A DNA stretch of 64,000 bases from Yinghuangia sp035454725 (GTDB lineage Bacteria > Actinomycetota > Actinomycetes > Streptomycetales > Streptomycetaceae): NCBI RefSeq assembly GCF_051388935.1, contig NZ_JBPKBI010000008.1, forward strand, positions 231,181 through 295,180, in the 5' to 3' direction. Every line of letters begins with the position of its first letter. The first letter of the stretch is position 1. This document shows positions 53,420 to 62,279 of the stretch, piece by piece. The notes under the pieces were generated by a model, which saw only the letters and a list, made by a program, of their open reading frames with translations, had not been told where the DNA came from and ran no database searches. A program made the translations under genes and the position numbers.

Positions 53420-53626
53420 ACCACAGGCCTACTCGCTGGTGAACGTGAGCGTGTCGAAGGTGATCGTGCGCTTTCTCGTCGCAGCCGCCTGCTCACTCGC
53501 CGCTGCGNGAACCGCTGCTGTCGGGGGAGGAGCTGTGAACCACAGGCCTACTCGCTGGTGAACGTGAGCGTGTCGAAGGTGATCGTGCGCTTTCTCGTCG
53601 CAGCCGCCTGCTCACTCGCCGCTGCG
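53390..53626. repeat. 118-bp exact direct duplication around one undetermined base (assembly joint)
   Basis: Bases 53390-53507 and 53509-53626 are identical, with a single n at 53508 between them. This is the usual sign of two contigs whose overlapping ends were scaffolded with a placeholder instead of merged. The true sequence probably has one copy. Confidence 0.85.
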
Positions 53627-53680
53627 GCGGCCGCCCTGCCCATGCCGGGCCCCGGCCGGCCGCTGACCGCGAAGCCGTGA
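53558..53680 (+). CDS. Possible 40-residue exported peptide
   Basis: A small frame from GTG 53558 (internal GTGs at 53564, 53570 and others) encodes a basic start, a hydrophobic core VRFLVAAACSLAAAAAALPM and a Pro/Gly/Arg end. It resembles a short signal peptide plus a few residues. It begins inside the second copy of the duplicated segment and follows the DUF4288 gene if the copies are merged. There is no good ribosome site, so this is a weak call. Confidence 0.3.
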   Translation: MNVSVSKVIVRFLVAAACSLAAAAAALPMPGPGRPLTAKP

Positions 53681-53722
53681 GGCTTGCCCTCTACGCGCGG
53701 CGCGGGCGGCGTGGCGAGGGGG

Positions 53723-54043
53723 TCAGAGCTCGAACTTCACCCGAAGGTTCTCCGGCACCAGGTTCGTGTACTCGGGGTGCTTGCGGATCCAGCCCCGGAT
53801 GAACGGGCAGTACGGCAGCACCGCGAGCCCGCGTTCCCGTGCCGCGTCCAGGGCCGCTTGCGCGAGGATGCCGCCGAGACCCTGGCCACCGAACTTCGGG
53901 TCGATCTCGGTGTGGATGAACGCGATCTCCCCGTCCGCCTCGCTCAGGAAGTACTCGGCGAAGCCGGCGAGTTCGGTGCCCTGGTCGCCCGAGGTCACCT
54001 CGAAGCGCGACTTGGCGGGGTTGTCGGCAACATGCGCGGCCAT
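53723..54043 (-). CDS. Small GNAT-like N-acetyltransferase (YidJ/Gcn5-related)
   Basis: A 106-residue one-domain protein of the short Gcn5-related family. The order is GTELAGFAEYFLSEADGEIA, then FIHTEIDPKFGGQGLGGILA with the acetyl-CoA loop GGQGLG, and LAVLPYCPFIRGWIRKHPEY at the end, as in the YjdJ/YidJ proteins. GGGAG five bases before ATG 54043 decides the start over TTG 54055. The reaction is unknown; members of this family are often linked to stress, but there is no local evidence. Confidence 0.87.
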   Translation of the reverse strand: MAAHVADNPAKSRFEVTSGDQGTELAGFAEYFLSEADGEIAFIHTEIDPKFGGQGLGGILAQAALDAARERGLAVLPYCPFIRGWIRKHPEYTNLVPENLRVKFEL

Positions 54044-54178
54044 CGGGTCTCCCAATATGTCGATGATCGATTATCGGGGTGAAGAGTACTCGGTGTCCCG
54101 ATCATCACGTTTATGGGCAAAGCCCCGGTGTTCACATGCGGGTGACGCCGCGTCAAGTCCAGTGTTCCGCCGGTGCGT

Positions 54179-54658
54179 TCAGGCGCCGGTCGTGGAACCC
54201 GGGCGCACGACCATGAGGACGGTCACGGTCACCCAGAGCAGGTTGAACACCCCCGTCAGCATCGCGAGACGTACCGTCGCCTCGCGGCCCGGCAGCGGCG
54301 CCGCGTCGGTCTTGGGTGCGTACAGGCACGCCACGACAGCCGACTGGCCGGGCACGATCAAGCCCCCCAGCACCACCACGGCCAGCGCGGTCAGCATCAT
54401 CGAAACGGTCAGCCACGTGCTGCTCAACACGCCCATACTGGCTCCGGTGGCGATCCCCAGGATCGGCACTGCGGTCCCCACCCAGGCGTACGCGACGCAA
54501 ATGCGGTGCAACTGGCGGACCGTCGAGGCCGCGCCGGGGTCGTCCGGGTCGGCGAGCGCGCGGCGGGCCTCCTGCGGAAAGCGGCTCGCCGCGACCGTGA
54601 CCGGACCGACCGCGACGATCGCGGCGAGGACGTGCAGGATCAAAAGAAATTTGCTCAC
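54179..54658 (-). CDS. Small integral membrane protein (DUF2269-like)
   Basis: A 159-residue protein with four hydrophobic helices: FLLILHVLAAIVAVGPVTVA, ICVAYAWVGTAVPILGIATG, WLTVSMMLTALAVVVLGGLI and LAMLTGVFNLLWVTVTVLMV. The N-terminal F-L-L-x-L-H-x-x-A-A pattern is that of DUF2269 membrane proteins. The GTG start at 54658 lacks a ribosome site; longer readings include non-family sequence. No partner is adjacent. Function unknown. Confidence 0.72.
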   Translation of the reverse strand: MSKFLLILHVLAAIVAVGPVTVAASRFPQEARRALADPDDPGAASTVRQLHRICVAYAWVGTAVPILGIATGASMGVLSSTWLTVSMMLTALAVVVLGGLIVPGQSAVVACLYAPKTDAAPLPGREATVRLAMLTGVFNLLWVTVTVLMVVRPGSTTGA

Positions 54659-54904
54659 GGGAGGCCGTTTTCTCGCGGTGGGGCGGGAAGCATTCCCGAG
54701 GCTAGGCAACGCTCCGCGGCGCCCGGGAGTGGCGAGAGTGACAGCTTTCAACGGATTCTCGCCAAGACCTCGTCGTCGACGCCTACCCGGTGCGGAGCAG
54801 GTACGAAGTCGCTGCGGTGCGCTTTGGGACAGCGGGGCGCACGGTGTTGTCACAGGTGGTCGCGGTTGGCCTGATTCCGGCACCTTTGGCATTTGCGCCC
54901 GCAC

Positions 54905-54926
54905 GCGGTATGCCGCGCTTTATGCT
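54905..54926 (+). promoter_or_regulatory. Leaderless-type promoter with inverted repeat for GlxA-type gene
   Basis: TATGCT (54921-54926) ends seven bases before the ATG at 54934. CGCGG-TATG-CCGCG (54905-54918), a perfect 5-bp inverted repeat, lies just upstream and could be an autoregulatory site. The -35 is not clear. Confidence 0.45.
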
Positions 54927-54933
54927 CTGGCCC

Positions 54934-55887
54934 ATGCACACCGTGGCCGTCCTCGTGTTGGATCAGGTGGTTCCCTTCGACATGTCGGCGCCGATCTGGG
55001 CCTTTGAACGCGCCCGCCTGCCCGACGGCCGCTCGGCGTACCGCGTGGTGGTCTGCGGCCCCACCCCCGAGGTGGACGCCGGCACCTTCGTGATGCGCGT
55101 GCCGCACGGCCTCGACGCACTCGCCGACGCCGACACGATCATCATCCCGGGCACCGCCCGCTCCGAAGACGACGTCCCACCCGAGGTGTTGGACGCACTG
55201 CGGGCCGCCGCCGCGCGCGGCACGCGCATCGCGTCGATATGCATAGGGGCGTTCGTGTTCGCCGCCACCGGGTTGCTGAACGGCCTGCGCGCCACGACGC
55301 ATTGGATCACCGCCGGCGAACTCGCCGAGCGCTACCCGGAGATCGAGGTCGACCCCGACGTTCTGTACGTCGACAACGGGCAGTTCCTCACCTCCGCGGG
55401 CGCGGCGGCCGGGCTCGACCTGTGCCTTCACATGATCCGCCGCGACCACGGCTCCGCGGTCGCCGCCGACGCCGCCCGGCTCTCCGTCGTACCGCTGGAA
55501 CGCGAAGGCGGCCAAGCGCAGTTCATCGTGCACGCGAGGCCGCCGGTGCCCTCCGGCGCGTCCATGGAGCCGTTGCTCGACTGGATGCGCGACAACTGCG
55601 GGCGCGAACTGACCCTCGCCGAAATCGCCGCCCGCGCCGGCACAAGCACCCGCACGCTCAACCGCCGCTTCCGCGAGCAGACCGGCACCACACCGCTCAC
55701 GTGGCTGCACCGCACCCGCGTCCACCGCGCGCAGTACCTCCTGGAAACGACCACGCACTCCGTCGACCGCATCGCCCTCCAGTCAGGCTTCGGCTCACCC
55801 ACCGCGTTCCGCGACCGCTTCAAGCGCGTGGTCGGCATCAGCCCACACGCCTACCGGCGCTCGTTCCGCGGGTCCACGACGGGCTGA
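54934..55887 (+). CDS. GlxA family transcriptional regulator (DJ-1/PfpI plus AraC domains)
   Basis: A 317-residue regulator. Residues 1-170 are an amidotransferase-like DJ-1/PfpI domain (VLVLDQVVPFDMSAPIWAFE, DTIIIPGTARSEDD, IASICIGAFVFAATGLLNGL), with the Cys in the nucleophile elbow (ICIGA). The remainder is the AraC double helix-turn-helix (LTLAEIAARAGTSTRTLNRR and VDRIALQSGFGSPTAFRDRF, ending GISPHAYRRSF). GlxA-type proteins act in antibiotic and morphological control in Streptomyces and in quaternary-amine catabolism elsewhere. ATG 54934 has no ribosome site but lies close after a -10-like box. Confidence 0.9.
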   Translation: MHTVAVLVLDQVVPFDMSAPIWAFERARLPDGRSAYRVVVCGPTPEVDAGTFVMRVPHGLDALADADTIIIPGTARSEDDVPPEVLDALRAAAARGTRIASICIGAFVFAATGLLNGLRATTHWITAGELAERYPEIEVDPDVLYVDNGQFLTSAGAAAGLDLCLHMIRRDHGSAVAADAARLSVVPLEREGGQAQFIVHARPPVPSGASMEPLLDWMRDNCGRELTLAEIAARAGTSTRTLNRRFREQTGTTPLTWLHRTRVHRAQYLLETTTHSVDRIALQSGFGSPTAFRDRFKRVVGISPHAYRRSFRGSTTG

Positions 55888-56297
55888 GGGGGAGGGGACA
55901 GTGGCCGCCCGGTGAGCCGGTGAACCGGCGGCCAGGTGAAACGTCGCCGCCTGAGCGGATCGGGCGGCGTGGGCACGTGATCGCGTCCACCCGCTGCGGC
56001 CGGCGCAGGAGCACGTGCCAGGTCTCGGCGACCGGTCAGGCGGGGCGATGCAGTGTCCCCCCCGACGGCGAACGATGTGCCCGGTGAGGCTGACGTGGCC
56101 GCAGTGACCCGTCGGGACTGCCCTGGTCGCCGATGGTTGTCGCGAGCACGAACACGAGTGATGCTGGGATTCTGGCCGCGGGTTGTCGGACACGCGTCCG
56201 GTCCGCCCTTCGCCGGGAGGCGGCGCCGTCTCCCGCGCCGCTTGTGCGCACCGGGCTCCCGAGCCGTGGTCGGTGTACTGCGGAAGGGAGTCGCGAC
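55888..56297. other. Intergenic stretch without a supported gene
   Basis: 410 bp upstream of the PEP-utilising enzyme. The frames present are Arg/Gly-rich without ribosome sites; a promoter is expected near the right end but none stands out. Confidence 0.45.
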
Positions 56298-58739
56298 ATG
56301 CGGGCCGACGCAGTTGAGCCTGCCTCCCGGGTGGTGCCCCTGCACACCGAGCGGGCCCGCGACCCCTCCCTGACCGGGGCCAAGGCCGCCAACCTCGCCC
56401 GGGCCGCCGCCGCAGGGCTGCCTGTTCTGCCCGGCTTCGCCCTCGTTCCCAACGGCCGCGCCGACAACGGCGCCGACGACCCGGCCGTGCGCCGCGCCTG
56501 GCGGGAACTGGCCGGCGGTGTGGAGAAGCCGCTGGCCGTGCGGTCGTCGTCGCGTCACGAGGACACCGCGACCTCGTCGATGGCGGGGCGGTTCCGTACG
56601 GTCCTCGACGTGCGCGGCTGGGACGCCTTCACCGACGCAGTGCAGGCGGTTCTGGAATCGGCGGCGGTGGACACCGGCATGGACACCGCCATGGACACCG
56701 GCACCGGCGTCGCCGCGACCGAGTCCGTGCACCCGGTCTCACCGCCGGCCCGCGACGCACCGGCAAGCCCTTACCGGGCGACGCCCCCGCCCGGCCCACC
56801 ATCGCCCAACGGCTCGTCGCCCCAGACGCATTCGGCGTACTCCCCGGAGCCACGAACGCCCGCTCCCGGCATGGACGTTGCCGCCGCCGACAGCATGGCC
56901 GTCCTCGTCCAACCCATGTTGCGTCCGGCCGTGGGCGGCGTCATGTTCGGTGCCGACCCGGTGACCGGCCGCCAAGACCGAATCGTCGTGAGTGCGGTTC
57001 GCGGCGGCCCGGCCGCCCTGGTCGACGGGACGACGCAGGGTGAGCGCTACCACGTCTCGCGCGCGGGGCACCTCCTCGACGCCGACGCCGTCGCACCGCA
57101 GGAAGCACCGGTCCTGACCGAAGCCGACCTGCGGCGCCTCGCCGCGCTCGCGCGGCGCGCGCAGAAGCTGTTCGGCGGCCCTCAGGACATCGAATTCGCG
57201 TTCGACACCGATGACCGCCTCTGGCTGCTCCAATCCCGGCCGATCACCGCGATGGCGCCACAGCCCTCCAGGCATGCGCGTCTTCTGGGGCCCGGACCGG
57301 TCGCCGAGACCTTCCCGGACGTACTCCAGCCGCTGGAGGAAGACCTTTGGGTTGCGCCCATGGCCCACGGGCTCACCGTCGCCCTCGACACGTCGGGGTC
57401 CGCATCCCGCCGCATGCTGCGCGCCGTGCCCCCGGCGGTGACCGTCGACGGCCGAGTTGCCGCCGACCTTCGGCTGCTCGGAGCCGTACCGCCCACCCAT
57501 CGCTTCCTGCGGCTGCTCAACCCGATTCCGGCCGCACGACAGGTCGGCGCGGCCTGGCGGATCGGTCGACTGCGGGCCACGCTGCCGTCGCTGGCACTCG
57601 ACCTGATGGCCGACATCGACCGGCAGCTCGCCGACTATCCGGCGCCCGACGCGATGTCCGGCGGCGAGGTGCTGGCCGCGGCGGGATGGGGGCGACGCGC
57701 GCTGTCCGCGCTGCACGCGCAGGAGTCGCTGGCCGGGGCGCTGCTGGGAACCGAGAACGACGCGACCATCGCGGGCGAGGCTCTTGCCGCCCTGACCGAG
57801 GGCCGGGCCGCGGGCGACGACGACGTGACCCTCCTCGCGACCCGACCGGTGTTGCTCGCCCTGTTCCCACCGTCACTGACGCAGCCCGCGAGGCTACCGG
57901 AGCACACCTCGTGGACCGGCGTGCCGCGCGGAGTCGCCGCGCTGCCCGTACGCGAGGCCCTGCGTCTGCGCATCCGCTGGGTCCAGGAGATGCAGGCCGC
58001 GATGGTCCGGGCGTACGCCGCGCGTCTCACGGCGGCCGGGCTGCCCGCCGACATCGACCGCGTCCGCCTGCTGCGCTGGCACGAACTGCTGGCCGTTGCC
58101 GACGGCGCCCCCCTGCCGGACGACCTGCCGCACCGCCGGCCACGCCCCGACCGGCCTGAACTCCCCGCCCGGTTCCGCCTCGCCGACGGAGTGCCGGTCG
58201 CCGAACCACCGCCGCGCCGCCGTCGTCGACGCGTCGGCGGGGCCGCGCACCCTGGCGGGGGACAGGGCGCCGGCGGTGGCACCGGAACGGGAACCGTATG
58301 GGACGGACACGGCGCCCGGCCCGACCACGCCGTTCTCGTCGTCCGAGTCCTCGACCCCGGTCTCGCGCCGGTGCTTCCCGGTCTGGCCGGGCTCGTCGCC
58401 GAAACCGGCAGCCCGCTGTCCCATCTGGCGGTGCTGGCGCGCGAACAGCGCGTACCCACCGCGACCGCCGTGCCCGACGCCGTGACGCGCTTCCCGGTCG
58501 GAACCCGCGTCACCGTGGACGGAGGCACCGGCGAGGTCGAGGCCCACCCGGACGGCACAGACGACGGCTTGCCCGCACCCCCTCGCGCGGACGAAGGCGG
58601 GCCTTCCGCGGCACCGGGAACCACGCCTTTGCACGAGGCGGACACACGGAACGTGCCGCGCGCCGACGTTTCGTGGCGGAGCGACCGCGCCGAGCGGGCC
58701 GTCCCGGACGACGCCTCCAAGGGAGGTTCGCCGTGCTGA
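56298..58739 (+). CDS. PEP-utilising enzyme / pyruvate phosphate dikinase-type protein
   Basis: An 813-residue protein of the PEP-synthase/rifampin-phosphotransferase architecture. The N-terminal ATP-grasp domain shows GAKAANLARAAAAGLPVLPG, LAVRSSSRHEDTATSSMAG and DIEFAFDTDDRLWLLQSRPI. The C-terminal phosphohistidine domain has TGSPLSHLAVLAREQRVPTA with the phospho-acceptor His. It lacks the PEP-synthase C-terminal TIM barrel, so it resembles Rph-type phosphotransferases that swing the His domain between ATP and a small acceptor. A Ser/Pro/Thr-rich insert of about 80 residues (about 122-200) sits within the ATP domain, and a second low-complexity linker precedes the His domain. GGGAG precedes the ATG. 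Resistance is a possible, unproven role. Confidence 0.83.
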   Translation: MRADAVEPASRVVPLHTERARDPSLTGAKAANLARAAAAGLPVLPGFALVPNGRADNGADDPAVRRAWRELAGGVEKPLAVRSSSRHEDTATSSMAGRFRTVLDVRGWDAFTDAVQAVLESAAVDTGMDTAMDTGTGVAATESVHPVSPPARDAPASPYRATPPPGPPSPNGSSPQTHSAYSPEPRTPAPGMDVAAADSMAVLVQPMLRPAVGGVMFGADPVTGRQDRIVVSAVRGGPAALVDGTTQGERYHVSRAGHLLDADAVAPQEAPVLTEADLRRLAALARRAQKLFGGPQDIEFAFDTDDRLWLLQSRPITAMAPQPSRHARLLGPGPVAETFPDVLQPLEEDLWVAPMAHGLTVALDTSGSASRRMLRAVPPAVTVDGRVAADLRLLGAVPPTHRFLRLLNPIPAARQVGAAWRIGRLRATLPSLALDLMADIDRQLADYPAPDAMSGGEVLAAAGWGRRALSALHAQESLAGALLGTENDATIAGEALAALTEGRAAGDDDVTLLATRPVLLALFPPSLTQPARLPEHTSWTGVPRGVAALPVREALRLRIRWVQEMQAAMVRAYAARLTAAGLPADIDRVRLLRWHELLAVADGAPLPDDLPHRRPRPDRPELPARFRLADGVPVAEPPPRRRRRRVGGAAHPGGGQGAGGGTGTGTVWDGHGARPDHAVLVVRVLDPGLAPVLPGLAGLVAETGSPLSHLAVLAREQRVPTATAVPDAVTRFPVGTRVTVDGGTGEVEAHPDGTDDGLPAPPRADEGGPSAAPGTTPLHEADTRNVPRADVSWRSDRAERAVPDDASKGGSPC

Positions 58740-59707
58740 AGTACGTCAGCTATCTCCTGGGCGGCGTCTCGGCCGCCGCGACCGCGCTCTACCTCTTCGT
58801 CTACCTCTACCGGTGGCAGTGGAACAGGGCCCTCATCTGCGGTGTGCTGCTGATCGCCATCGAAGTGCTGCTGCTCGGCGCGATCATCCTCACCCGCCTC
58901 AACCGCCTCGAACGCACGATCGCCGCGGACGACGGCCGCAGCGAGGACGTCCGGCGCCGCCTGCGGCAGTCCCGCGACCATGCGTACGAGGAATCCCCGC
59001 ACGCGTTCCGCCGGATCGACGCCGCGCACCTGGGCGACCAAGGCGCGCGGCACGTCTTCATCCCCGTGTTGCTCGGCCTCGGCGTCGTGTTGTCGGCGCT
59101 CAGTTGGATCGTGCAGCGCGCGGCCCGCCTCACCGTGGGCCCGACGTCCGACAAGCGACTCTCCCGGCGCCTCGCCCCGCTCGGCGCTCCCGCGGTCTCG
59201 ACCGGGCCCGGCTCCGGCGCGCGCTCCGGCCCACACACCGCGTCGCAACTGGGGCCGCAATTGGAGGACGAGCCTCCCGTCCCGGCGCCACGCCCGGTCC
59301 GCACCTTCGCGATCGGCGCGGCCGTGGTCGCCTTGATCGTGGGCGCCGCAGCCTCGATCGACGCGCTCGGCGACGCGACCCAGACACGCCGGGAAGGGAT
59401 CCCCGACTCGGCCGCCACAACGCTGGTCATGCGTGTCGAGACGAAGTGGGCATCCGGCGACGCCGCGAATGAGAACGCGGCCATCAGCCTGTGGGAGAAA
59501 TGCCGCCACGGCGTGACCGCCGCGCCCCTCGACAACGCCGACATGAGCCGTCTGAGCACGGACGTGTTCGCGATCGTCGTCAGGCCCGCGCTGACCGACA
59601 ACGACCTGGCCAGGCTGCGCGGCTGCCTGGCCGACGCGAACACCGGCGGAGTCCAGGCCGACATCATCGGGGAGGGCCAGGCCTCCGCGCCTCCGTGGCT
59701 TCCGTGA
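58733..59707 (+). CDS. Membrane protein overlapping the PEP-utilising enzyme
   Basis: A 324-residue protein that starts inside the end of the previous gene (7-bp overlap; GGGAGG precedes the GTG), so the two are translationally coupled. It has hydrophobic segments at about residues 4-22, 33-55 (CGVLLIAIEVLLLGAIILT), 103-125 (VFIPVLLGLGVVLSALSWIV) and 195-213, followed by an exported domain of about 110 residues with two Cys (EKCRHGV, LRGCLAD). The basic loop RRRLRQSRDHAYEESPHAFR is cytosolic. No family was recognised. Coupling suggests it works with, or anchors, the PEP-utilising enzyme. Confidence 0.75.
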   Translation: MLKYVSYLLGGVSAAATALYLFVYLYRWQWNRALICGVLLIAIEVLLLGAIILTRLNRLERTIAADDGRSEDVRRRLRQSRDHAYEESPHAFRRIDAAHLGDQGARHVFIPVLLGLGVVLSALSWIVQRAARLTVGPTSDKRLSRRLAPLGAPAVSTGPGSGARSGPHTASQLGPQLEDEPPVPAPRPVRTFAIGAAVVALIVGAAASIDALGDATQTRREGIPDSAATTLVMRVETKWASGDAANENAAISLWEKCRHGVTAAPLDNADMSRLSTDVFAIVVRPALTDNDLARLRGCLADANTGGVQADIIGEGQASAPPWLP

Positions 59708-59970
59708 GACCGGTGCCCGGACGCGGCGCCCGCGCCGTCCGCCGGCAGACCGGAATCGCGATGTTCCGGACATGTGTGATGAGTCACATCATCTTCCGGC
59801 GGCGCGCTCCCGAGTCCACTCCGTGCGAATCCTTACGCTTGCCCCGTCCGTGCAGGTCACGGAGCCGCGTCGCGACAAGCGCCGCGCCTTTGTGTGACCC
59901 AAGTCACGCATTTTCTCGCCACCTGGATCCCAAAAAGGCATTTTCATGCCTGAAATCCAAAATGTCCTGT

Positions 59971-60000
59971 TTGTAATCCTTCCTCCATTCGGGCTAGCCT
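59971..60000 (+). promoter_or_regulatory. Promoter of the phosphatase gene
   Basis: -35 TTGTAA (59971-59976), an 18-bp spacer, and -10 TAGCCT (59995-60000). A leader of about 50 bases would follow before the TTG start at 60059. The rest of the 350-bp gap 59708-60058 shows nothing else that I can name. Confidence 0.6.
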
Positions 60001-60058
60001 GCTGGGACCCGATCGTCGTGTTTCGCGCGGCGGTATGTCTGCCCCCTGGTGATTTCTT

Positions 60059-60817
60059 TTGCAGCCGCTCGAAACATCCCCGACTGCCCCGCGCATCCCC
60101 GCCCAGACCCCCAGAACAACCGACGCGCCCGACCTCCGGCCCCAGCGTGATTCCCGCGGCCGCAAGGTCCTGCGGCGTGGTCTCAAGGTGCTGGTGATCG
60201 CCGCGCTGGCGTACGGCGTCATCTGGTTGTTCGCCTTCCTCGGCATGCTCGGCGCCCACGCGTGGGCCTCGTCGCACACCACCGGCGGCTCGGGACGCAG
60301 CGTCGCCGGCATGAACCACGTCAAGCAGGTGGACGAGCGACTTTGGCGCGGCTCCGCACCCGGCACGGACGGGTACCGCGCGCTGGCCGCGATGGGCGTG
60401 CGCACCGTCGTCGACCTGCGCGCCGAGGACATGTCGGCCGCCGACCTGGCTCGCCCCTCGCAGGCGGGGCTCGACCTGGTCCGCATCCCCATCCGCGACG
60501 GCCAGACCCCGACCGATGCGCAGGTCGAGAAGTTCATGGAGGCCGTCCGGAACTCCGACGGGCCGGTGTACGTCCACTGCGGCGCGGGCGTCGGCCGCAC
60601 CGGCTCCGTCACTGCCGCGTACATGGTCCGGACCGGCGAGGCGAGTGCCACCGAGGCGGCGCGGCAGACCCTTGCGGTCGGACCGCCGTCCGTCGAGCAG
60701 GTCTACTACGTGTTGCACGCCGACAAGGACTCCAACGAGCAGCCGCCGCTGGTGATCCAGATCATCAGCCGCATCCTGGACGCTCCGCGCCGGATCAAGT
60801 CGACGATGGACATCTGA
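60059..60817 (+). CDS. Membrane-anchored dual-specificity/tyrosine phosphatase
   Basis: A 252-residue protein. A short cytosolic N-terminus is followed by one membrane helix (VLVIAALAYGVIWLFAFLGM) and a phosphatase domain. The active-site loop is complete: VHCGAGVGRTGSVTAAYMV, i.e. HC-x5-R with C and R present. A WPD-like acid loop may be IPIRDGQTPTD. The positive-inside rule (RRGLK before the helix) puts the catalytic domain outside the cell. TTG 60059 is the only start that keeps the helix. Substrates could be phospholipid head groups, inositol phosphates or surface phosphoproteins. A terminator shared with the convergent gene follows. Confidence 0.83.
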   Translation: MQPLETSPTAPRIPAQTPRTTDAPDLRPQRDSRGRKVLRRGLKVLVIAALAYGVIWLFAFLGMLGAHAWASSHTTGGSGRSVAGMNHVKQVDERLWRGSAPGTDGYRALAAMGVRTVVDLRAEDMSAADLARPSQAGLDLVRIPIRDGQTPTDAQVEKFMEAVRNSDGPVYVHCGAGVGRTGSVTAAYMVRTGEASATEAARQTLAVGPPSVEQVYYVLHADKDSNEQPPLVIQIISRILDAPRRIKSTMDI

Positions 60818-60862
60818 CCCGGCGCACATGCAACACACAGGGAACGCGCGGGGGAAACAGCG

Positions 60863-60889
60863 AAGGGCCGGTCATCATGACCGGCCCTT
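60863..60889. terminator. Bidirectional hairpin terminator
   Basis: AAGGGCCGGTCAT and its complement (60863-60875 with 60877-60889) around a single C, flanked by T-rich sequence on the plus strand. It separates the convergent phosphatase and Gly-rich membrane protein genes. Confidence 0.8.
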
Positions 60890-60907
60890 TCGTGTGTGCT
60901 CCGGGGC

Positions 60908-62245
60908 TCAGAACCCGCCGCCGGCGTCGCCCCAACCGCCCCCGTCGCCGAAGCCTCCACCGTCGAAGCCGCCGCCTCCGCCCCAGTCCCCGCCGCCGGA
61001 GGCGTCGCCGCCCCACGACGGGTCGCCGTACGCGTAGGGCGCCATCGCGGCGTGCCCCAAGGTCGTGCCGATCAGCAGACCCGGCAGCAGCATGCCGCCG
61101 TACCAGCCCATCGCCCACGGCGCGTAGGCCGGCCCCGCATCCCAGTACGGCCGTCGGCCCAGCGGTGTGTCGACCTCACGTGACACCGGTTCGAGGCCGT
61201 CCTCCAGCCGCGCCGCGTCGGCGGCACATACCGGCACCGTGCGCCGGGCGCCGTCCGGCGGCGCCCACTCCATGTCGCGCACCGAGAGGCCGTGCCGCGG
61301 GTCGAAGAAGCAGGGGGGCCGACGCTCGGGCAGTTTCGCGCCGCGGCGCCGCGCGTCCAGGGTCGCGAGGGCGAACCGCCCCTCGTCGAGCGCTTCGCTG
61401 ACCTCCTGGACGTCCTCGGGGTGGCGCGCGGAACGCATCGCGGCCTTGGCCCGGTCGTAGGAGTCGAGCGCCGCGGACCAGTCGGCGCGCATTGCGTCGT
61501 CGGCGTCGCGCGCGCCCGGGTCGAACGCGGTCCGATCGAGTGCCTCGCCGTAGGCCGTGATGTCCTCGTCCACGGTCGGCCGCACCTGCTCCAGGGCCGC
61601 GCGGTCATCGGCCGCACGGCGCCGCCGGGACTGCAGCCGGTACATCATCGCGCCGCCGAACACCACGACGGCCAGCGCCGCGACCACCACAGGCCCGGCC
61701 CAGGCGCCGCGGCCGGGCTCGTTCTGCCCGGTCGAGGACCCGCCCGAGCCGGTTCCGGCGGCGTCGACGGCGCCGTTCACGAACTGGGTGAACAACCCCG
61801 GCCCGTTGCCCTGGTTGTCCGCGAGGCTGTCGCTCTTCAGCGTCGCGAGTCGGGACGGCGACATCACGGACGCGTCCGCGGCGGCGTCGAAGGAACGGCC
61901 TACGGCCACGGCGTACACGCCCGGCACGCCCACCTGGTCCCGCAGCGCGGACAGCACCGCGGAACGGGAACCGGCACCGGCGAGCGGCGAGTCCGCCGGC
62001 ACCGCGACCACGAACACCGGTTTGCCCGAGTCACGGATCGTCGTCCGCAGCGCGTCGGCTGTGGCCGGCGGCAGGACATCCGAGGCGCCCGGTTCGGTGT
62101 ACACCGGGTCACTTCGCAGGTGCGCCGCGATGTCGCTGATGCCTGCCGCGCGTGCGGAACCCGGGATGAAGGGCAGGGCCAGCAGGGCCAGCAGGAGCAC
62201 CGCGAGCGCGCGCAAGGCCAAAGGAGGAATCAGTGCTTTCCTCAC
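60908..62245 (-). CDS. Membrane protein with extracytoplasmic N-terminal domain and Gly/Trp-rich tail
   Basis: A 445-residue protein. A signal peptide (ALAVLLLALLALPFIPGSAR, ending ARA) is followed by a 150-residue exported domain. A membrane helix (GPVVVAALAVVVFGGAMMYR) and a cytosolic coiled-coil-like part (AMRADWSAALDSYDRAKAAM) come next. A second hydrophobic region follows, and the tail is made of Gly, Asp and Trp (GGDWGGGGGF-type repeats). It resembles common Streptomyces hypothetical membrane proteins; I cannot assign a function. The GTG at 62245 follows a -10 box by six bases, so the transcript may be leaderless. Confidence 0.72.
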   Translation of the reverse strand: MRKALIPPLALRALAVLLLALLALPFIPGSARAAGISDIAAHLRSDPVYTEPGASDVLPPATADALRTTIRDSGKPVFVVAVPADSPLAGAGSRSAVLSALRDQVGVPGVYAVAVGRSFDAAADASVMSPSRLATLKSDSLADNQGNGPGLFTQFVNGAVDAAGTGSGGSSTGQNEPGRGAWAGPVVVAALAVVVFGGAMMYRLQSRRRRAADDRAALEQVRPTVDEDITAYGEALDRTAFDPGARDADDAMRADWSAALDSYDRAKAAMRSARHPEDVQEVSEALDEGRFALATLDARRRGAKLPERRPPCFFDPRHGLSVRDMEWAPPDGARRTVPVCAADAARLEDGLEPVSREVDTPLGRRPYWDAGPAYAPWAMGWYGGMLLPGLLIGTTLGHAAMAPYAYGDPSWGGDASGGGDWGGGGGFDGGGFGDGGGWGDAGGGF

Positions 62246-62251
62246 GTTTTC

Positions 62252-62279
62252 AGGCTACGCCTGCGAGGCGGCAGGCCAA
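62252..62279 (-). promoter_or_regulatory. Leaderless-type promoter
   Basis: Minus strand: -35 TTGGCC (62279-62274), a 16-bp spacer, and -10 TAGCCT (62257-62252), then six bases to the GTG start at 62245. Confidence 0.55.
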
